Assembly: GCA_009760855.2 (NCBI GenBank)
Contig: WPIO01000005.1
Coordinates: forward strand, 2,341,001 to 2,405,000
Direction of reading: 5' to 3'
DNA length: 64,000 nt
DNA from: Cristatella mucedo
Lineage: Eukaryota > Bryozoa > Phylactolaemata > Cristatellidae
The notes below the pieces were generated by a model. The model worked only from the letters and a program-made list of their open reading frames with translations, did not search any database and was not told the DNA's origin. Below, one piece after another: positions 35,701-50,700 of this stretch (its first letter is position 1; the number at the start of each line of letters is the position of its first letter). A program made the translations under genes and the position numbers.

Positions 35701-38700
35701 CGTGGTTGAGCTAGGTAGCAGAAGCAGCGCTGCCACGTAAAGCATTTGGTGAATTCTGATCAGATCGCACTCCAATAGGACGCATTCCAATTAAAAAGGC
35801 CACCTCAAGTGGGCCCGCGCTTGTAAATTCATACTTGAACTGTGCATCTGTACTTGAATAAAGTTTGACTATCCACTACTTCGACTTGAATCTGTGCTCT
35901 AGGAACAGTTTTAATTTCAATCACTTATCAAAAATCGCATGAGTTCCTTGAAGTAAATCTGAAGTCATGGTGGCTATCTGTACTTTAAAGAACTCTTTTT
36001 GGTTACCAAAGGAGCCATCTATGGAGTTATAAGATAATTCACCAAGGAACCTCGCCATGTAGCTCCTAGTACAGAACTAAAACCAACGTACAGCTCGCAG
36101 AAGTTGTAACAGTACTTCAGTTTAGGTTGCGCTGAGGTAGAACAATTGCAAGTGACAGTAGCATGACATTGCACAGTGCGAACCCCTTTTCTCCGCTTAC
36201 TTGCGCATTTACAGTGAATATGCAGGACACATTCGGTGTATACAAACCATACGCTACCTGCATGCTGTTCAAAATAAAACATTTAATGAAATCTCTGCAT
36301 ACTTTTGCAAGCATGAAACCAACTGACAGCCGCAATGCTGAAGATTAGCAATGAACGAAATAGCAAACTTAAACTGTGAAAACCCAAAAATTCTTTTAGT
36401 AAAATTAAAATACATATTACAATCACGGTGTGATACTATAGCTAGCTCACTTAATGGCTACCGGCTTTTAAAGGAATATATAATACAAATATAATTCATT
36501 TATACAGCGCCCTAAGAAAACTTAATCTCTATTCAGGCGCTTCACATGTGCCTCGGGGCTCGAGCCCACGACCTCAGTCAGACCTTGGTCGGGGCGAGCA
36601 CCTTAACCGCTAGAGCAAAGTTGGGTAATCATAAAAAAGTGCTACTATAACTACTCTATAGAAACTCTTTTGCGGAAACACCCTTTAAAATTGAGACATG
36701 AAAACATTAATATCTGGCTCTAAAAGAACTAAATATATTTAAAGAAATTTAATAACTACAATAGCTTTTAGCAATAATGATACACAGTTTGTATCGCACC
36801 CTCAGTGAAATTAATTTCTTTGTAATAATAATAATAAAAAACTTGATAAAGAACCCTCAGCTAACTCAATCTCTTTCTAGGCGTTTTACATTTGATGCAA
36901 AGGAGGCATGATTGCATGGTTAGTAGTACCATGCTCAATAAACAATAAGAATAACATGGTTAAGGGTGACATGCACAGAGTCAGCATGCAAGTGTGATTA
37001 GTGGCAGCGTGCACAGTGTCAACACGCGGTAGCCAATAAAGGACGAATCACAGGGACTCACTAAATGCTGTGATTGGTACTTTTAAAAATGCTGTACAGG
37101 AAGCATGACCGCATGCTCAGTGGTAATATGCAGAGTGACAGCGTGCATATTATGGTTGGTATATGCGCACTTTCAGTAGGCATAAGTATACAAAGGACAA
37201 GTCGAATGGGATCTGTAGATGTTGTGAGGAAAAGGTACATTTTTAATTTCTTTTTAAATGTCAAGTCGGGAGGTGGGGCGATGTGACTTCAGTCGGGAGT
37301 CAGCCCTAGGCTTTGTGAGTTGACAAACTGAAACGGTTTCGAAAGGATCTGAGATTGGTTCGAGGCATAGCTCAACAATTTGAGTAAGAAGATTTCGGTT
37401 ACTTATATTATGCTCAAAACAAGCTTGTCAATTGTCTGATAAATATGCATAATTTCAACACTTAAAAGCCCATAAAGAACAATTAATTTAGATCAAAGGT
37501 TCTCAAACCTGTGGATGACAACCCCTTTGGAGGTCGAACGACCCTTTCACAGGGGTCGCCTACGACCATCGGAAAACACGCATTTCCGATGGTCTTAGGT
37601 TCCTTGTGATTATTATGAAGAACCAATTATCATAATCCGTGGCTGTTTGCGCCCTTGCTATTTAATAAGCTGAGCCGTGAGATTCACATTACGATTCTTG
37701 TAGCAGAATTACAGTTATAAAGTAGCAACAAAAATAATTTTATGGTTGGGGTCACCACAACATTAGGAACTGGATTACAAGTTCGGGGCATCAGGAAGGT
37801 TGAGAACTACTGACTTAGATGAGCAAAGACAGAGGTGAACTGGCTTGCTTTTAGCTTTTTATAAATGTCGACAAGTGAGGGATTGCCGTGATGTCGGCGG
37901 CTAGTGAGTTGCAGGATTTGGGAGCATGACAACTAAAGGCAAGCTATCCAACGAATGTTAATATGAGGTTCATTAAAGAAAGCTACATACGACTGAAGTG
38001 GGGGCAGCGAGTAGTAATAAGGGACGCCTGATTAGACTAACTGTTAGGATAATAGTGCATCTCCTGCAGGACCTGCAAAGAGCAAGTTGCACAAGTCTAA
38101 ACGGAATGTCACAAATGCACGGAAAAGCCTGGCTTTGGTGCCCCTATCTAAGCAACCACGATTTACTGTAATGCTAAACTTAACTGCCTAGTAGATGAGC
38201 GCCACGCAGGCTTTGGGCAGCCTTAGTCTATCACTCGCGATTCGCAAGGAAGCGGCGGTTTGTGAATGAATTGAGCTTTACAACAGAATCTATATGTGCT
38301 CGGGCTCGTGTACCTCTACAGCACCAGAGCTCGAGTCATCGACGCTGCATAGAGTCAAGATAGCAAGGAAAGAGATCGGTTCTATGCCGCAGGGATGTCC
38401 ATTCTCCGGAGTCGAAACCTAACCCCAGGGGGTAGGGTCCGACGGCTGCACCTCTCCTGCATCGTATCTCCACTCATTGCGAAGGTATGGGGTTTGTCGA
38501 ATAGTGCAGTTTTCACCGTAGCCGACTACTGACCGGTCCACCCACTATTTACCTGCACCTCGAGGGAGCGCCATCAGAGCGCCATCAGGAGAGGCGACTC
38601 CTACTCGTGGCCCTAAGTGTGCATGCTCTACAAACCGAGATTCTCCAGCATCCACAAAGGCATAAATCTCGATTGCTCGCAAGCTGACATTCATTTGCAG

Positions 38701-41700
38701 CAGTGCTATTACCAAACAGGGTATTAAATAGGCACCGAAGAACTGGCACTGAAACTTACCCTTGGCAACCTAATAATGATAACAATACTGAATAAAATAT
38801 AATAATGTAATATAATATAATATCCTACTTAGTCGCCCTTGGCGATTTCAAGGTTTTGTCACTCGCTTTTAGGTCCCTTCTTTCTTTGGCTCCAGCCTAC
38901 ATATCACATCTACTTCCCCACCAGGCCACGCATAGTACCACAAGCTTTTCGGAATCAAAGTGTTTACCTATACCGGGTACGAACCTCAAATCCTTTGGAT
39001 TCTGTGCCTTTAGTTCGTACGCTCCCAAAATCTGGAACTCACTACCGACTGGCGTCGCGACATCCCTTGACTTGACCACCTTAAAAAAGGCATCCATTTA
39101 TCGCAGCTTTTATTAGGTCCATGTGATTCGTCTTTATTGTGCTTATGCGTGCTGACACTGTGCAAGCTGCCGCTAACTACATTTGCATGCTGACCCTGTG
39201 CATGTCACCTCTATGTTAAATTGTTGTTCGTTGAGCATGCCACCGCTAACCATTCGCTCATGCTTTCTTTGCAGAAAATGTTAAGTGCCTAGAAAAAGAT
39301 TGAGTTCTCCAAAAGGGATATATAGAATGTATTATTTACATTATAATCCGGTCGTTTAGTGAAAGGTAAAAATTTGACCAGGGCAGACACATTTGTGTGC
39401 AGACATCGTGAGAAATAGCCAATTTTCCCATTTTGAGGGTTACGCCTTCTAGCTTCCGAGCGACACAAACCCTTCCCTTAAATACTGAATTGCTTATATG
39501 AGGATTACATTGGAAACACTTGCTTCCGTTCAAAGTACAAATTACAGCCGCATGGGAAAGTTTGTGAGAGAGTTTAAAATGCTGTTAGGCAGGGAGGTAT
39601 CAAAATACTAGCACGATAGTTTGTCACACAGATAAAAATGAAGGCTCAGATATGTGATTTGCGATTACAGTGGAAATAAGAATGGTACAGATATAATAAA
39701 GAAGAGGACACAGAAGATATTCCTATTCTTTAAAATCACTGTGTAACCATCGTTGGTTAAGCTATAGTCTTTGAAATCTTCTAATGAGATAAGACCTAAA
39801 TATTGTATCGAATTGCCCACGATCTCCAGTTGAGATGCTAGGCCCTAAAGAATGACTGGATGATCACTAGCATCAAAACCGACAGAAAGATTGAAAGGAA
39901 TTAGCGGTGAAACTCCACCTAGGTCAGTGTTTCTGAGGAAGACGTCATGTAGTATATGCAACGGTGTTGACTCTGTAGAGAGATTTCCTTTACAATAGGA
40001 CTTTAACCTTAATTGCTAGGCTTAATATTTGATTCACAAGTTTAGCTCGTCTGCTAATATCGTTCCAGTATCTTTGATATGAACTTTAGTAGTAAGTCTG
40101 AGCGAAAGATGTTGACGCTCTGCGGTTCTAGTGTCGACATGTTTACGAATAGCATGACAATAGCCAATTCGATGGGAGCAGTTACATGCTCTTAGGCTGA
40201 GGGCATACTTTTTGTGTTAGCTATGCAGAGTAGTGTCAAATCGAGGCATGAAAAATGGAGATTGTCAGGGTTCGGGTCTGGAGGCCTGTTTGTCTTAATA
40301 GACTTGAAGATGAATTTGGAGATGAGTTCAGTGGTGGTCGACTTGAAAGTAGATGACACACATGGTGATCGGCTTGAAAGTAAACGTTAAAGTCGCATAC
40401 AGCGGAGGTTAAAGATTCCAGGGAGGATTCTACCTTGGGTACGGACACTCCAATCTTATCTATCTTTCTGAAAAGTAAGCCAAACGACCTGCCTGATCCC
40501 CGAAAGGATTGCTAGGATAAGGTGTTGACCCGCGAGCGATTAATGATATGCTTGATGGTCGTCACCAATGAGTTAAGATTCTGTATCTGCGATACCGCTA
40601 CCTTTCTATAGCAGATATGAGATGGGATAGAATAAATTGGTATATACCTGGCTCCCAAGGAGCTGCTAATGATCGCAACGACATTTAAGACAAGCAAATA
40701 ACTTGTCTGTTCCTCACAGTCATTGTTCCGTCCACATGAGTCGTCCCTTGTGAGCTTTTTAATGCTGAGATTGTACACGTTGATACTAGTCACCTGCCAT
40801 GCTTTATATCCAGCATATTTCAAGTGCTGAGAAAAAGATTTAGTTCTTTCTCTTAGAAAACTATAAAATTAGTGGTTAACAAAAAATAAAGACCCATAGG
40901 TGTCGGCACGAATCCTTCTGGTGGTACAATTTTTAAACCCTTAATTGACACTAACCATCACCGAGTAGTCTGAAATGCGGCACAGAGGGAATTTTGAGAA
41001 CGCCAGTAACCTGAAGGGAAATCCAAAATTGCTGCCGCCTCGCCACAGGCCCGGCACTGTTCATTCACAACTGTAAATAAGATCACCATAATTAGCTTTC
41101 TTTTAACAGAGTGGCTCTTTTATTAGCTTCCATGAGCTTGGCGTTTATACATATATGAAGTTAATATATCAGATTATGAAGCCTGATTATTTCTTATTTC
41201 TTCACAAGTAAAACGTCTATCGCAAGATATAGGTCAAAACTGTCAAAGCAGACTGAAAGACCGCCGATGACATATGAAACTGAGATAGATTATGGGATTA
41301 CTTTAAGCTAGGCCCGGTATTCAATGCGTTCAGGCTTGAAGTTACAAAGCGGCTCCTGCAGTAATTAGTGTCTTGGCTCAAGAGTAGAGTGACTTCATTG
41401 TGAGATAGGTAGCGGAAAATGGAAATCACGACGTTTACAAAACATTTTGACTAGTATGTTGGTTTTTATTGTCATTCGGTTTGGGAATGTTTGGTTAAGT
41501 CAAAGTGCGAATGTCAGAAAATCATTTTGGAAGAGAGTAAAGAGAATTTGACGCCCTGGAAAGTAGGGAGGGATAAAAGGACAGGGGTACAGCTGTGTGC
41601 CATCTGCATAGAAATTAAAGCCAACTTCGGGTTGGGCGATTATATTGGCAAGAGGGAGATTGTAATTTGTGAGATAAGCTGGACAAAATACAGATCCTCA

Positions 41701-44700
41701 GGGTATCGTGAGGGAAATTTAAGAGGCTCATCGGATTCCCGTTCACCTAACTGCTCTTCAGCCTCCATCTGAGATAGAACCTAAACCGTTGCAGTGCAGT
41801 GCCAGTAAAGCCCCAGCTAAGTGACCGATACTCGTGGTGGAATTGGTGATAAATTAAATCAAACGCTGCCAAAATATCAAACAAACATCAGGGCTACTCT
41901 TACCTAAGCCTGAATTTCAGAGAAAATCCTTACACACTCACAGATTGCTGACTCGGTATAGTGATTAGCTCTAAAATTTTGCCAGAACTTACTTTCTAGG
42001 TTTGGAGTTTTGATAATAGAGTTTATGAGATCTGAAACACCTCGAAGAACCACATCTAAAAGAACTTCGCTGGATCATTTTACGCATAGTTTTGACGCTG
42101 GTCAGAGCTTGAATTTATTTTCCAAATGTTCTGCTGCAGTCGACAAACACGAGCTAACCTAGTTCGAACAAAATGTGTCGCTCCCCTTGGTAATTTTATT
42201 TGCTGCATTAACTTCCATGAAAATATTTGATGCTGGATTGCGTAGATAGTACACCTATAAAATAATTAGTAACCCCTTTGTAACTTGCTTCCTCGAATGG
42301 ACCATCATCTACAGAAACTCAGGAGGCGCGCTATGAATAAAGAATAGTGCTTTTACGTATCCTCTATGGATTATGGTCAGTAGCTGCATTTGGCTGCCGA
42401 CGAGATTCCTGAACAAAATTACGAATTAAAATTGGTTACCTTATAGAAAAAAGTTCCCATTATATTTTTTCTTATATAATAAGTGACATTTTCTAATTAT
42501 TCCTCAAAAGTATTAAAATGCCGTTCCTTCCCACGATCTTTGATTTGTGAGCAGGGTAGCGGTAAATATGAAGTTTCTGTATTTGGCCAAAATATGTGGT
42601 AGTAATAGCGAACTCTAAAAGGCTGGTGCTACGTATACATTCATAGTGTTGCATATAATCATTATTTGTACAAAATCGCACTAAAAATAATATAGTAATC
42701 AGAATATATTTGTCATATAAGCTATGAGCGGTTTAGTATTTGATATGTTTACTGCGGATCACGAGGTGAAGTCATTGAGGTAAAGTATTCATAACTTGTT
42801 CCATGAATTTCTTGGTGATTAGAATATATTAGTCATTCATAATTTCATGTAATATACATAGAATAAATATTGGAGTCCTAAACCCTCGAGCTTAATGTAG
42901 CTCCAGGTTCCTAAATTGCCCCCTAAATGCATTTTCCTGAGGTGGCATTAAAAGGCTGCAAGCATCCAGTGGACGTATTTTGCTGCATCTGCAGCCAATT
43001 CGTAGAGGTTGGTGAAAAAATAACCGAAATAACCACGTCTTTAGCGCATATACATTTATCTGGCTTGGTGCACTTGGTGCACTAAAAGATGATTTCAGCT
43101 GCAGCATCAAACTCGGGTGGCTGCATTGAGGTATGACCATATCGGCTGGGATGTGATCAGAACCTTCAAAATGTTAACATTCCTAATGGATCTCCAACGG
43201 ACGACCACTGCCTTGACTTGCCGCGGCAGAATAAGTTAAATAAATAAATACAAGCTGATTTAACAGCCTTTTTTGGCTAGTGACAGAAGAGCCTTGACGG
43301 CTATCACCACCGCTTGCAGCGGCGATAAAGGATCGCCCACCACAGGATTCGAACCCACGACCTCGGGGCCGAGATCGTGAAAAGCAACCGCCTTACCTAG
43401 TGAACCATTTTTCTCTGTGGGAGGCAGCAACGTCACAAGGGAGCTGTTGATACACTACAGAAAATGCCACTGCTGCATATCAACTTATACCTGCTGAAAA
43501 GACTTTTTACTCTTCTAGGAGTCTTCTAGCAGGCTTCGAGTACTTTCAAAACTACTTCAATATTGACCGAAGCAAAGGTGAAAGCGGAGTCTTTTTGGAG
43601 CCTATCCTTGAGTTCAAGGATTTTAAAAGGATGCTCGCTACTAAAGTAAGAAGATAGCCACTTGGAGCAGCTTCATCACAGTGGTTCGAGGCGGCTTCCA
43701 AGGAAGCCGCCTTGAACGATGACGAAGATGAGGGAAAACTCAGTCGTTCTAGTTGAGATCACTGCGATGACTAATGAACAATGGCTGCGATGCGATCCTT
43801 GTTCTTGATGCCAAGTGTGATGAATTCAAGGAGAAGATAATTGCTTCTTCGAAGGAGCAAGACGAGCAAGACTTCCATCAGGATTTAGAATTAGGCTTTG
43901 AATGCCGATACCAAGGACCGTATAACGAAATATGGCGGTAGACGCAGTCTGCGGGCTTGCTCATGAAATCGATTTGCAATATAATATCGTACATCTTTAA
44001 AACTGTTCACTTCTAAATATTGGGGTTGTTCCTATACAATTTATTTCAGTAAGGTGCTCCGTAAAAGTAATGTCTATTTTTAATATGAATACATGTGATA
44101 TGTAACATTCGGCACAGTGAATTCATCCACTTTTACTGGAAGTGAATACAAGAAAAATCGCACAGCCCTGGTCGTTAAAGGAAAATGTGTGAGGAATAAT
44201 ATCCATTTTTTGTACCTTTGAGGCAGAATCTCTTTCAAAATTACAAAAACTAACCTGAAAAAAAGCTGCTTTGCAAGGTGTTATTAAACATGTTGATCAA
44301 ATGTGGCGAGGATAGCACACTCTACTGCCCTGAAACTAGTTGGCATCAACTGACTGAGTGAGGTGACTTGAAGCGGAGGCATTTTAGGTCATTTCATTGC
44401 AGGCGCGATGACTACAAACGAGAGGGACATATACGAGAATGTGAAGACCGCAAGCAATAAATACTTCTTGCCCTACGTATGGGCTTCCAGTTTGCTAAAG
44501 CGGGCTAGGAAAGAAGAGAGAATCACAAGTGACCACGCATTTGTCACACTGGTGCAGGTGAGGATGACTTCTCTAGCAGTGTATTTTATCTGCTGCGTAT
44601 TACCTACCTACAAGTATATTTTTAGACCGAAAGGACGCATTACGCCATTGTGTGGTATGGCGACAGTATTTTTTGTTTAGAGTCTGCTAATTTTATCTTT

Positions 44701-47700
44701 TACCCGAATTCAAAAATCCAATGCCGTCATTAGTTTAATGTATAGGATCTTAGAATATGCGTTATTTGTATGCATTACTATGTATAAACAAATGTTTACA
44801 GGATAAAGCATGCGCCATCTGCGTATTTTCCCGACCTTATAGAATTAGCAGAGAGACCTCTGATATCTTGCCCGCATCCAGAAAATCGAGACTGCTACTG
44901 CTAGTTAGACTACAAACAGAATTTCTACAATGAATATATGCGTAATGCACGCGTGTGCGCAATTCTGCGCAGATGCAATTATATGTACAAGGACGCGGCT
45001 GCAGACCACGTATAGGGGTCGGCCGCCGCGAACCTCGAATTGGACTGCATTTTCTATCTAATTGCAAACCTACCGCGGTCTTTTGTGTCGCGGCTGCGTT
45101 GCGACTGCCTCAGAGCTTGTCCTCTGCGCCGAAAGTGGTTTTAGCAATTGCTGGCCACCAAAATTTATTGGTTGCCAATCTGTGATGCCAGCCCATTACA
45201 GATCGGCTTCGCCTGGCTCGCGGCAAGCAAAGTACTACCGTGTATTGTGTACGCGTGCGCCCACTTCTCTGACTGCCGTCGGCCTGGTCTGATCTCTCCT
45301 TTCTCATCCTTCCGATGGCGAATAAATAAATCGTCAAGAGCAGAGGTTGACAACCTACGGCCTTTAGGAGAGATATGACCTATACTCCAGTCCGGCCTAA
45401 CGCCCCTTAGCTATTTATTGTAGGGTCCAGCTTCCTAATTGAAATTGAACCCATTTGATCCCTAATTGTCGCTGTTTTGCTTCATTACTGCTGGTTGCAG
45501 CTCAAGCTACGGCCAATGTTTCGTTTTTAGAACTGCTGCCACGCGCTTGCATGAAGCAAAGGCGCCTAACCAGGGAGGAATGATAAATGTCTACTCTATT
45601 GATATGATAATTGCCGTGTGCGTCTGTGCGTCTGCTGCGACTGTTTGTTCGATCGTCTGGCCACGCTGAATAGTTGTCGGCCAGTAGAGTGGGGTTGTCT
45701 TCTCCTGATCCAGTCAGATGCCTTTTTGACCTCCTAAAATGGCCGAAAGTAGTCCGAAAAGTTTGCTGATCCCTGGTCTAGAGTATTAGCACGTGTCGCA
45801 CGAGACAACGAATGCTAAGGCCAACAAAGCCGACAATAAATCGCGAGGTAGCGCATTTTCCGTGGCCAACAGCATCGGATCTAATGGTTGCAGCTTGGAA
45901 CAGAATGCAATTTTGAGCATGCACATTGATTCACCCAGAAAGCCTGGATTCAGCTCAATGAAATTATTGAAAATGTAATGACTGGGGCTTTAAAATTTTG
46001 TGTTTTGCGTCAAAGGAAATCAGTCTTTTAAATTCAAACGGTAGAGCTGATAATAGGTGATTACAGGAATGTTACATTCCTTTTATTAACGCATTGTAGC
46101 GGCTTCTGAATGAGGTCGTAAGGCTAAAAAAATCAGCTAATGGTGCTGGTTCTTGCTGACTGCGACAAAAATCGTTGAAGCATAAACGCTTATGCGTTGC
46201 TAGCTACATCTACAAGGTATCAATGAAAAACCCATAACTTAATTAAATAATAATAATAACAATAGGAAGAAGAATTTTGAACAGCGATGCACGATAACTA
46301 AATATATTTCTAGGTACTTGGCTTTAGAACTGAATACCTTTTTAGTAAAAGTCATGCATGTCGACTGGTTAGTGATTACATGCACTGTGTCAGTACGCAT
46401 CATCGCGCAAAGGGCTATACATATGAAGCAAGCAAATGATGGGTGAAAAATGCATTCTAGCATCTTTTAGATTGCCGTTAGGTCAGGCGATATCGTTGCG
46501 TAAGCCAATAGTTCCAGGCTAAGGGAGAATAAGAACTACAGGCATGGTCTCCGTACGATTTGAGGCTGGACACAGAGCACAGGTACATAAAATGAGTCGC
46601 AAGTGAAGCGGGTACAAAGATGGCTATGATTGATATATTAGGAAGTAGTTAGGACAGGTGTTCCGGAGAAAGAGAATGAAGAGTTCTAACATCGAGTGGC
46701 TAAAACCTTGAAGTCGATACGTTATTTGATGGGGAGCCCGTGCAGGTTGGTGAGAAGAAATGTAATGTGACCATTGCGATAGCGGCAACGAAAGACAAGC
46801 CTCGGTGGAGTGGTTCTCACTACTAAGAGCGCGTAATTGCGTAGGCCCAAAAGCCTCAATCAGTGAGCAGCAGAAGCATGTCTCTCGCGATGATAGACAA
46901 CGTCCAATAGAGCTCCTCAGGAGGATAGACTCAGTGGCAACACTTTAGAAAAGAAGTGAAAAAAGTGAGCTACTGCGAATTGGAACAGGACGTCACACTT
47001 TACCTTTCCAGTCCGCCGATTCTGCAACCCGGGCAGGGTCGTAGCCGCATCTAGCTGGTTGACATGAACGTGCACGATGATCGCAAAGAATTACACTCAC
47101 AAAGTTCTAATGTATTTGGAATAATCGACAGAGAAGAACGCAGGTAGATATGATATTATATTATATTAAGCTGAATGAGGAGCTCCGCTGAGGAAATATA
47201 AAATGAAGACGAGTTGTGAGCAATTAGAACTCTCAACTATGCTGAGCCATTCTACCAATCATCGAAAAGCAGCGGCGTTTAAGGCATGCCAATTCCAGTG
47301 CATTGCAAATCGTTGCAGAAACGAGGCTCTCCACCGGTCACGTGAGAGAGCCCACAACAGTCAAATTACTCGTAGTGTGCAGGCCATAAAAAGCATGATC
47401 GCAGTGTTATGACCGGCTATGTGCGCGAGGACTTTGTTGCTCACGTATTCAGTTGAGGCCAAGGTACAAGATACCCGCATGTTACAAGCAGCCAATTCCA
47501 TCGTCTCGTGTGAAATCATAAGCTATGGGTCACCAAGCCATATATTCGGTTTCCTCGTTACAATACACGGAGCTTCAACTGTGATACGCTTCTGTACCAC
47601 GCTGGTCCTATTGTCGTAACTGACATCTTCTAGACTAACTAATACACAAATAATTTGAAACCTGGTGGAATTATTAGAAAACTTATGTTACTGCTTTGCC

Positions 47701-50700
47701 GTTATCTCAACATTACTCTCCAAAGACTGCTCATTAACGCGGGTTCTTAAATTTATTTACTGCCTTCTTATTGCATCGGACAGCGACGCACCTCTGTGTG
47801 CAGGGTGTACAGACTTTCAAGATCGACACGTCTCATTGCATCTGTATGCCTTTGAGCAGCCAGCTCTGCCTCGACAACTCTTTGAATATAGCGTCAATTT
47901 AGGGTTCGCATTCATTCAATGCAATATATAGTTCCTGAAATGCTAGACATTTGATCTGAAAAGCTCATCAATTCGCATAATTCCATCAACGGATTATTCC
48001 TCTTAAGAATTCCGAATTTTGACACAGTCATAAGCTACTTAAGCTTTGAAGCATTCAATACTGAATTTAGTACGTGCCATACTCAAACCAATATCGAAAG
48101 CCATGCTTCAGGGAAAAGGCTCACATGTAATTGCGAGTGGCGAGACTAGCACTGGGCAACTTCTAAGAGATCTCTCTCAATACATTATCCCGCACTTCCG
48201 ACACCAAACTTTACATGCCCACGCGCGACTTTGACTCAGTAAGTTAAAGCACATCGGATTTGTACAGGTTTGTACAGGAGTGCATCCTTTCAAAGAGCGC
48301 TCGCTAGTTCGTCGTTCGGCTGCCGCTCTGTGACTGTCGTCGACGTACGACCGGAGATATGATCGACGACTCTCGCGCTTTCGTCAGTTCACCGTCTCCG
48401 CAAGCGTGCCAGATAGGCGATCCCGCTGCGCCGGATCCGATCTCCCAAGGCGAGGCAGTCAGGCCTCAGCGGATCTGCAGAACAGAAGCGTCAGCAGCGT
48501 CGCCTCTACTAGCTGCTCGCACACTTGTTTGTCACCAAAGGTGCCATGCATTTTACTGGTGATTTAAATCCTGATATTTATTCTCTAATCGTCTCGCTTC
48601 ACGATGAATGCGAGAGGAGAAGCGAAGGACGGAAACAGTAAACCAAAGCCGCTTAAGCTTTCGGCCTGGCACCGGGCACCGTTTGCTGGTCAGGTCACGA
48701 GTAAATTCTTAACCCACCTGGCAATGGCGGTCCGAAAAAAGTATGGCACAAAAAGCATAAAGAATCTATAAGTCTGCATTATTTCAGAAGATAACAATGC
48801 AATTTCGTGGCTCTCCGCCCGCAACTCCGCAGATCCACGAAGACCGAGTGGGTGCTGCCAAAGAGAGTTTTCTGTAGCGCACTTAAAGGCTACGCGGCTG
48901 TCGTTGCGCTTCTACCACAGCCAGCAGACTTCACCTCACGCAACAAATAGAAAGTGAGAAGCATAGCTGGGTCAGTAGAGCAATCGAGGAAGTGAGAGTA
49001 GCGAGGGAGTCGCAGCCTGGGCGGCTGGAAACGATGCGCCTCAGTCGGCAGCCGGAGAGTCGATGTCATTGTGAAGTAGGGACACTTACTGTGTTTGATT
49101 GATTCAAGTTGTCTTCTTTAATTAAAATGCACAGCAATTTATTGATCGCCGAGCTCGAATTTACTTGCAGGAAGTATGCAAATTCCGTGGCAGTCTTGCG
49201 ACACTATTCAACTACGACTGGATTAGCATTCCACTGATGTATACGCAGGTAAAGAAGAAAGTCGCTATTTTGTTTGCCTTTCATAGAGCCTTTTTCATGG
49301 TCAGTGACAAGCAGTTTTAGCGCTTAAAATATTTCTTACATTTTTGATGGTTTTTAGCCCTAAGTAAAGACGATTTTAAAAACATTATCGAAAGCAATTA
49401 AAGGCAAATTAAGTCATTGAATGATTTAAAGTACAATAAGCGTGGAAAAAGAGCTAGTTTCAACGTGCATCTGATATTAGTCGAAGGACTAAAAAGCCTC
49501 TAAATGACGGTCGTTCGTTTAAACTTGAATTCTGGAAGTGTAGTTCTTCTGCTCTACAAGTAGAATGCATAATTAGCTTATCTTGAAATATTGATGCCAT
49601 TTTAAATTAAGCATGGTAGTAGCAATGTTTTTTTTAGTGTAAGTTACTCAAAAACGTAAATGAAAAGGCTTTGTTTATATAGCGGGAGAGAAACCGTATC
49701 AGCATATTGCCACCCCCAGCATTCAGACGAAAATAAACGTTCGCTTTCTGCATGAATTGAAACCCATGAACTAGGGTTAGGGTTTTGGTCGTGAGTCGGG
49801 ATCACCTTACCTCAGGTCTAAGACAATTTGGGTCGGTGATTTATTGCCCACTGAGAGCTGACTTTCAATCGTCATGGTCATCTGCCGATATTTAAATCAG
49901 ACCTTCGAATCTACTGATCAATTTATTTTTTACTCAGTAGATGTTATAGCGGCTGCTCAGACTTAATATCATCCGTCATTTACTCCTACGCAGTTGGCAG
50001 GTTCTTTCTCGCAAGTTAAAGTTTGCTAAGGGACTGTTTGACAGGCTCACTTCTTGGCAAAGTCTTAAACAACTTCCCAACAGAAGTTAGCAGTTACTGC
50101 TAGGAAACCTTCTAATGGCCTCTCCTGAATTTTTAATTACTCGGCTATCGCTCTCAATTTTTTGATTCGTCGACATAAGATTTGGTTGATAAAGTTGATA
50201 ACTTATTCATCATTTACAATCCGATGTTTTGACTCAAATTCGCGTTGTGTGCAAAGGTGCAGAAGTGCTAAAAGTGGGATTTAAAATATAATAAAAATAG
50301 AATGAAAATGAACTACAAACACGCTTATAACGCAGACTTGGACCTAACCTTTTTGAAGGTCATCATCATATTCTCTTTTGCCATTATATATTCTGTCGAT
50401 GCTGAACTCTAATATAAATAATGCTATTCGACTTTATTCGCTTATTATGTTTCCATTAAGTGCAAATAAAAGCTTACGCACGCGAACACGAGTGTACTTC
50501 ATGACTAGGGTAGCGTGAAGCTGCGTGTCACCGTGTAACCTTTCTGGACCTCTTTGGATCAATTAACTGAGCGCAGCGTACAGTGAGGTTAGTCCTCAGC
50601 TAAGTTTCGCTCACCGAAAAACTCATGACCAGCAGTCATGCTCATTCGCCAATCCTAAATTGCAGATGATTACTCGAAAACTTTTGATTAGCGATACTTA

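Larger units (their letters stand above)
35715..44402 (+). other. Bestrophin intron 4
   Basis: About 8.7 kb, the longest intron. It holds SINE-1, several LINE-A pieces, SPIN-like copy 2 and SINE-2. Nothing is recognised in 35715-36490, 38240-38760, 42095-43230 or 43425-44402. Confidence 0.5.
44558..49170 (+). other. Bestrophin intron 5
   Basis: Holds a decayed LINE-A fragment (46230-46960) and the repeat at 46990-47200. Nothing is recognised in 44558-46225 or 47205-49170. 48290-48560 is GC-rich with a 67-codon open frame of no known family. Confidence 0.45.
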
